Shown in pieces: positions 61,041 to 64,000 of a stretch of 64,000 nt of DNA. Within the stretch, counting starts at the first letter, position 1. Each line of letters opens with the position of its first letter. The DNA is from Acidocella aquatica (GTDB lineage: Bacteria > Pseudomonadota > Alphaproteobacteria > Acetobacterales > Acetobacteraceae). Made by a program: the position numbers and the translations under genes. Location of the stretch: NCBI RefSeq assembly GCF_030160635.1, contig NZ_BSOS01000073.1, positions 124,001 through 188,000 of the forward strand. Direction: 5' to 3'. The notes beneath the pieces are model-generated. The model was not told where the DNA came from. It made no database searches and saw only the letters and a list, made by a program, of their open reading frames with translations.

Positions 61041-61666
61041 TGCCGGACCGCGATTGCCCGCGCTGCCCCAGGCTGGTGGCGTACCGGGAGGAATATCGCG
61101 CACGCGAGCCGGGGTGGTTTAATGCGCCGGTGCCGAGTTTTGGCGGGCTGGACGCGGCGTTGCTGGTGGTTGGGCAGGCGCCGGGGGTGAATGGGGCAAA
61201 CCGGACGGGGCGGCCCTTTACCGGGGATTATGCCGGGGTGCTGTTGTATGACACGTTGGTGAAGTTCGGCCTTGCCCGGGGGGTGTATCAGGAGCGGGCC
61301 GATGACGGGCTGGAGCTGGTGAACTGCCGGATCACCAATGCGGTGCGCTGCGCGCCGCCACAGCATAAGGTGGAAACCTCCGACAAGGCGCATTGCAATC
61401 CGTTCTTGCGGGCGGAAATTGCGGCGATGCCAAATCTGCGGGCGATATTGGCGCTGGGGGGGATTTCACATCTGATGGTGCTGAAGGCGCTGGGGGTGAA
61501 GGCGGCAGGACATGTATTCGCGCATGGGGCGATGCACGAGCCGCGCCCAGGGCTGCTGCTGGCCGACAGCTACCATGTGTCACGCTACAACACGAGCACG
61601 AAGCGGTTGAACGCTGCGATGTTTGAGAAGGTGGTCGCGGGGATGTTGGAGGCTTTAAGGGCGTAG
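61040..61666 (+). CDS. Uracil-DNA glycosylase, family 5 (UdgB-like)
   Basis: A 208-residue DNA repair glycosylase. N-terminal CPRCPRL and later cysteines fit the [4Fe-4S] cluster ligands. Motif A reads VVGQAPGVNGANRTGRPFTGDYAG and the catalytic-loop motif near the end is SYHVSRYNTSTKRLN. These are the marks of the family 5/UdgB group that removes uracil and related bases. ATG at 61040, coupled to the NYN gene. An adjacent TTG at 61037 was disregarded. Confidence 0.92.
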   Translation: MPDRDCPRCPRLVAYREEYRAREPGWFNAPVPSFGGLDAALLVVGQAPGVNGANRTGRPFTGDYAGVLLYDTLVKFGLARGVYQERADDGLELVNCRITNAVRCAPPQHKVETSDKAHCNPFLRAEIAAMPNLRAILALGGISHLMVLKALGVKAAGHVFAHGAMHEPRPGLLLADSYHVSRYNTSTKRLNAAMFEKVVAGMLEALRA

Positions 61667-61681
61667 CGGGTGTGCGGGGGG

Positions 61682-61701
61682 ATGCCAGCTTACGCTGGCA
61701 T
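61682..61701. repeat. Short palindromic hairpin (ATGCCAGC-type)
   Basis: A perfect 8-bp stem ATGCCAGC/GCTGGCAT with loop TTAC, in the gap between the convergent uracil-DNA glycosylase and smpB genes. Motifs of this style (ATGCCAGC...GCTGGCAT) recur in many genomes as short intergenic palindromes. It may also help terminate one of the two transcripts. Confidence 0.6.
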
Positions 61702-61753
61702 GACGTTGGGGTGCTGGCGTGACGGCAAGGCGCTGGCGGGATGGTCGGCGGGG

Positions 61754-62245
61754 CTATTTGTTGCGTAGCAGCCGGGCTTTGTCGCGCTGCCAGTCGCGGG
61801 CGGCGATGGCGTGGCGTTTGTCGTGTTTCTGGCGGCCTTCGGCGATGCCCAGCGTCACCTTGGCGAGGCCGCGCGGGTTGAAGTGGATGTCCAGCGGGAC
61901 CACGGTGGCGCCCTCGCGGTTAATGGCGCCGAACAGCTGGTTGCGTTCTTTTTTCTTGACCAGGAGCTTGCGGGTGCCGCGCACGTCAAACCGCGAGAGC
62001 ACGCCGCCCTGGTATTCGGGGATATAGGCGTTGAAGAGGTAGAGTTCGCCGTCGCGCTCGCCGGCCCAGGCTTCACTCAGCGTGGCGCGGCCCAGGCGCA
62101 GCGACTTCACCTCGACGCCCTTGAGCACGATCCCGGCCTCGATGGTGGAGAGGATTTTATAGTCAAACCGGGCCTTACGGTTCTGCGACGCGATCCCGTG
62201 CGAGATGTAGCCCGATTTGCTTTTTTCCTTGTCGTTGGCGGTCAA
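61754..62245 (-). CDS. smpB: SsrA-binding protein SmpB
   Basis: A 163-residue protein of trans-translation. After [30 protein letters not shown] comes [19 protein letters not shown], then the basic C-terminal [12 protein letters not shown] and [26 protein letters not shown], which binds tmRNA. The start is a TTG that overlaps the dapA stop (TTGA), giving the usual dapA-smpB coupling of alphaproteobacteria. No tmRNA gene lies in the window. Confidence 0.95.
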   Translation of the reverse strand: MTANDKEKSKSGYISHGIASQNRKARFDYKILSTIEAGIVLKGVEVKSLRLGRATLSEAWAGERDGELYLFNAYIPEYQGGVLSRFDVRGTRKLLVKKKERNQLFGAINREGATVVPLDIHFNPRGLAKVTLGIAEGRQKHDKRHAIAARDWQRDKARLLRNK

Positions 62246-63120
62246 GCGAGCAGGCCCACTTCCAGCATCGCCGCCTTGATGCGCCCCGCGGATTCGGCGG
62301 TGACCTCGGCCAGCGGCAGGCGCACCGTGTTGGCGCCAAAGCCAAGCAGCGAGGCCGCATATTTAACCGGGCCGGGGTTGCTCTCGCAGAACATGGCGTC
62401 ATGCAAGGGCAGCAGGCGCATCTGGATGGCCATAGCCTCCTTGAGGTCGCCGCGCGCCCAGGCGGCGTGCAGTTGCGCGCAGAGCTTGGGGGCGACGTTG
62501 GCGGTGACCGAGATGCAGCCGCTCCCGCCGGCAGCCAGATAGGCCAGGGCCGTATGGTCCTCGCCGGAGAGCTGGATGAACTCAGGTCCGCAGGCGCGCA
62601 GCGTGTGCAGCGGGCGGGCGAGATTGGCGGTCGCGTCCTTCACGCCCACGATGTTTTTATGCGCGGCGAGGCGAGACATGGTTTCCACCGACATGTCGAT
62701 GACCGAGCGGCCGGGGATATTGTAGATGAACAGCGGGATGTCCACCGAATCCGCGATCGCCATGTAGTGGCGGAACAGGCCTTCCTGGGTCGGCTTGTTG
62801 TAATAGGGGGTGACGACCAGTACCGCATCGGCGCCCGCGCGTTTGGCGTGGGCGGCCAGGCTGATGGCCTCGGCGGTGGAATTTGAGCCGGCGCCGGCGA
62901 TGACGGGCACCCTGCCCCGCGCCGCGGCGATGGCCAGTTCGACCACGCGTTTATGTTCCTCATGCGAGAGCGTCGGCGATTCGCCCGTGGTGCCCACGGG
63001 GACGATACCCTGCGTGCCCTGCTCAATCTGCCAGTCGATCAGACGCGTATAGGCGGCTTCGTCGATGCTGCCGTCCTCGTGCATCGGCGTCACCAAAGCG
63101 GTTAGTGAACCATGAAACAT
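62242..63120 (-). CDS. dapA: 4-hydroxy-tetrahydrodipicolinate synthase
   Basis: A 292-residue aldolase-type TIM barrel of lysine and diaminopimelate synthesis. It starts [13 protein letters not shown] and has [30 protein letters not shown] and [20 protein letters not shown]. The Schiff-base lysine is in [10 protein letters not shown], and [15 protein letters not shown] follows. ATG at 63120, followed by smpB with a 4-bp overlap; divergent from slt, with a 76-bp gap. Confidence 0.97.
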   Translation of the reverse strand: MFHGSLTALVTPMHEDGSIDEAAYTRLIDWQIEQGTQGIVPVGTTGESPTLSHEEHKRVVELAIAAARGRVPVIAGAGSNSTAEAISLAAHAKRAGADAVLVVTPYYNKPTQEGLFRHYMAIADSVDIPLFIYNIPGRSVIDMSVETMSRLAAHKNIVGVKDATANLARPLHTLRACGPEFIQLSGEDHTALAYLAAGGSGCISVTANVAPKLCAQLHAAWARGDLKEAMAIQMRLLPLHDAMFCESNPGPVKYAASLLGFGANTVRLPLAEVTAESAGRIKAAMLEVGLLA

Positions 63121-63196
63121 TATCTACTCCTGCTAGGAATGTGACGTAATCGTCCCGGGGGTAGCCTGCAAGCCGCCAGCTGCTACAAGACCGTGC

Positions 63197-64000
63197 ATGA
63201 GATGTCTGGCTGCCCTGCTTATTACCCTCGTCCCGGTTCTGGGTTTCGCGCAAACCCCGGCCTCGCCGCAAATTATGGCGGATGTGAAGGCCGGTGATTT
63301 TAGCGGGGCGCAAGCCCTGGCGGCCGCCACCGGCGACCCGCTGATGGTGAAGCTCGTGACGTTTTTTAAGCTGCTGGACCCGGGCGGCGGCACGGCGGAT
63401 GAGATCGGGGCGTTCATCAATGCCAATCCTGACTGGCCGGAACAGGGGCTTCTGGCGCTGCGCCAGGCGCAGGCGGCGGGTACGCAATCGCCCAGCATGG
63501 TCAACACGGTGCCGGATTTTTTGACCGAGGTGAAAGCCTTGCACGCGGCCGGGCAGGATACCCAGGCGGCGGCGGTTTGGGCAGCGCAGGGCAAGGCGGC
63601 GGCGGCGGCGGCGGATTTTGAGCAGCAGTTGATGTTCTGGCCGGCGCAGAACGCGCTGGCGCGGGCGTTGCTCGCGGCGGGGGATGCCAAGGATGCCTAC
63701 GCCGTGGTGACCGCCGTAAACCCGCCGGCCGATGGCCTCAAAGCGCAGGAACAGGTGGAGGACCGGGATTTTCTGGCTGGATTTCTGCAACTGCGGTTCC
63801 TGAAACAACCCGATCAGGCGGCAATCTGGTTCACCAACCTGGCCAGCCTGTCGCCTTCAGTGATTACGCAGGCGCGGGCATGGTACTGGTTGGGGCGCAG
63901 CCAGAGCGGGGCGCAGGCGCAGGCTGATTTTGCCCGCGCGGCGCAGTATCCGGATACATATTACGGGCAGTTGGCCGCAATCGCGCTGGGCGATACGCCG
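63197..64000 (+). CDS. slt: Soluble lytic murein transglycosylase, N-terminal part (partial)
   Basis: The gene runs off the right edge; 268 codons are visible and no stop has been reached. It has a signal peptide (MRCLAALLITLVPVLGFA) and an alpha-helical U-domain typical of Slt70 (DFLAGFLQLRFLKQPDQAAIWFTNLASLSP, ARAWYWLGRSQSGAQAQADFARAAQYPDTYYGQLAAIAL). The catalytic SLT domain lies outside the window. Divergent to dapA, a common neighbour in alphaproteobacteria. It cleaves peptidoglycan glycan strands in the periplasm. Confidence 0.92.
   Translation, partial: MRCLAALLITLVPVLGFAQTPASPQIMADVKAGDFSGAQALAAATGDPLMVKLVTFFKLLDPGGGTADEIGAFINANPDWPEQGLLALRQAQAAGTQSPSMVNTVPDFLTEVKALHAAGQDTQAAAVWAAQGKAAAAAADFEQQLMFWPAQNALARALLAAGDAKDAYAVVTAVNPPADGLKAQEQVEDRDFLAGFLQLRFLKQPDQAAIWFTNLASLSPSVITQARAWYWLGRSQSGAQAQADFARAAQYPDTYYGQLAAIALGDTP

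Overview
The window is GC-rich bacterial chromosome from an alphaproteobacterium, most probably an acidophilic or acid-tolerant member of the Acetobacterales. This placement is an inference. It rests on the gene content (UPF0262, SRP RNA beside dnaX, folK-rpoZ-spoT-acpS, dapA-smpB, a his operon ordered B-H-A-F-E, a class II ribonucleotide reductase) and on a proton-pumping P-type ATPase. No rRNA, tRNA, CRISPR array or insertion sequence was seen.

Layout: (1) 0-10.8 kb: the 5' end of dnaX, the SRP RNA, nudC, a lysine/alanine-rich histone H1-like gene built from 69-bp repeats, the cluster DUF983-UPF0262-mtnA-DUF2272, a methyltransferase, a glutathione transferase, pepN and a FemAB/GNAT-like gene. 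(2) 10.9-12.6 kb: a visibly AT-rich island with two unrecognised genes, bordered by palindromic repeats. (3) 12.7-20.1 kb: gltX, a YfgM-like gene, bamB, der, a small binding-protein-like gene and a secreted phosphoesterase. (4) 20.1-25.5 kb, minus strand: a proton P-type ATPase, a HI0933-type flavoprotein and uup. (5) 25.7-29.3 kb: a putative periplasmic thiosulfate-oxidation cluster with a Tat-exported DsrE-like protein, an orphan ModA-like binding protein, a diheme c4-type cytochrome (TsdB-like) and a TsdA-like thiosulfate dehydrogenase.

(6) 29.4-33.9 kb is the most unusual part. It holds an outer-membrane beta-barrel gene and four genes for small exported proteins, two of them strongly low-complexity (Gln/Asn-rich and GGGES/GGGHS-rich). 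Three FNR/FixK-type palindromes lie about 75-80 bp upstream of three gene starts, which suggests an oxygen-controlled surface or secreted module. (7) 34.0-36.6 kb: a 36-bp perfect palindrome, then two NrdR boxes exactly 31 bp apart in front of nrdJ. (8) 36.6-40.7 kb, minus strand: terC, STAS-mlaE, mlaF, mlaD and pqiC-like genes, a lipid-transport operon. (9) 40.7-47.2 kb: purB, an NRDE gene, DUF3311 plus an SSS symporter, a Q/P-rich protein, a PuuD-like hydrolase and an MFS exporter. (10) 47.3-52.7 kb: hisB-hisH-GNAT-hisA-hisF-hisE-HIT-chrA. (11) 52.9-56.4 kb: a flavin reductase and two paralogous PAS-GGDEF proteins, both with degenerate GGDEF motifs. (12) 56.5-64 kb: folK, rpoZ, spoT/rsh and acpS on the minus strand, NYN and uracil-DNA glycosylase genes on the plus strand, dapA-smpB on the minus strand, and the 5' part of slt.

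Three families of short dispersed repeats stand out. A 101-bp unit is present as an exact tandem pair at 52.7 kb with a third copy at 44.56 kb; at both places it supplies the gene's stop codon and an intrinsic terminator. A 64-bp imperfect palindrome is present three times. Triple hairpins with 3-nt loops precede gltX.
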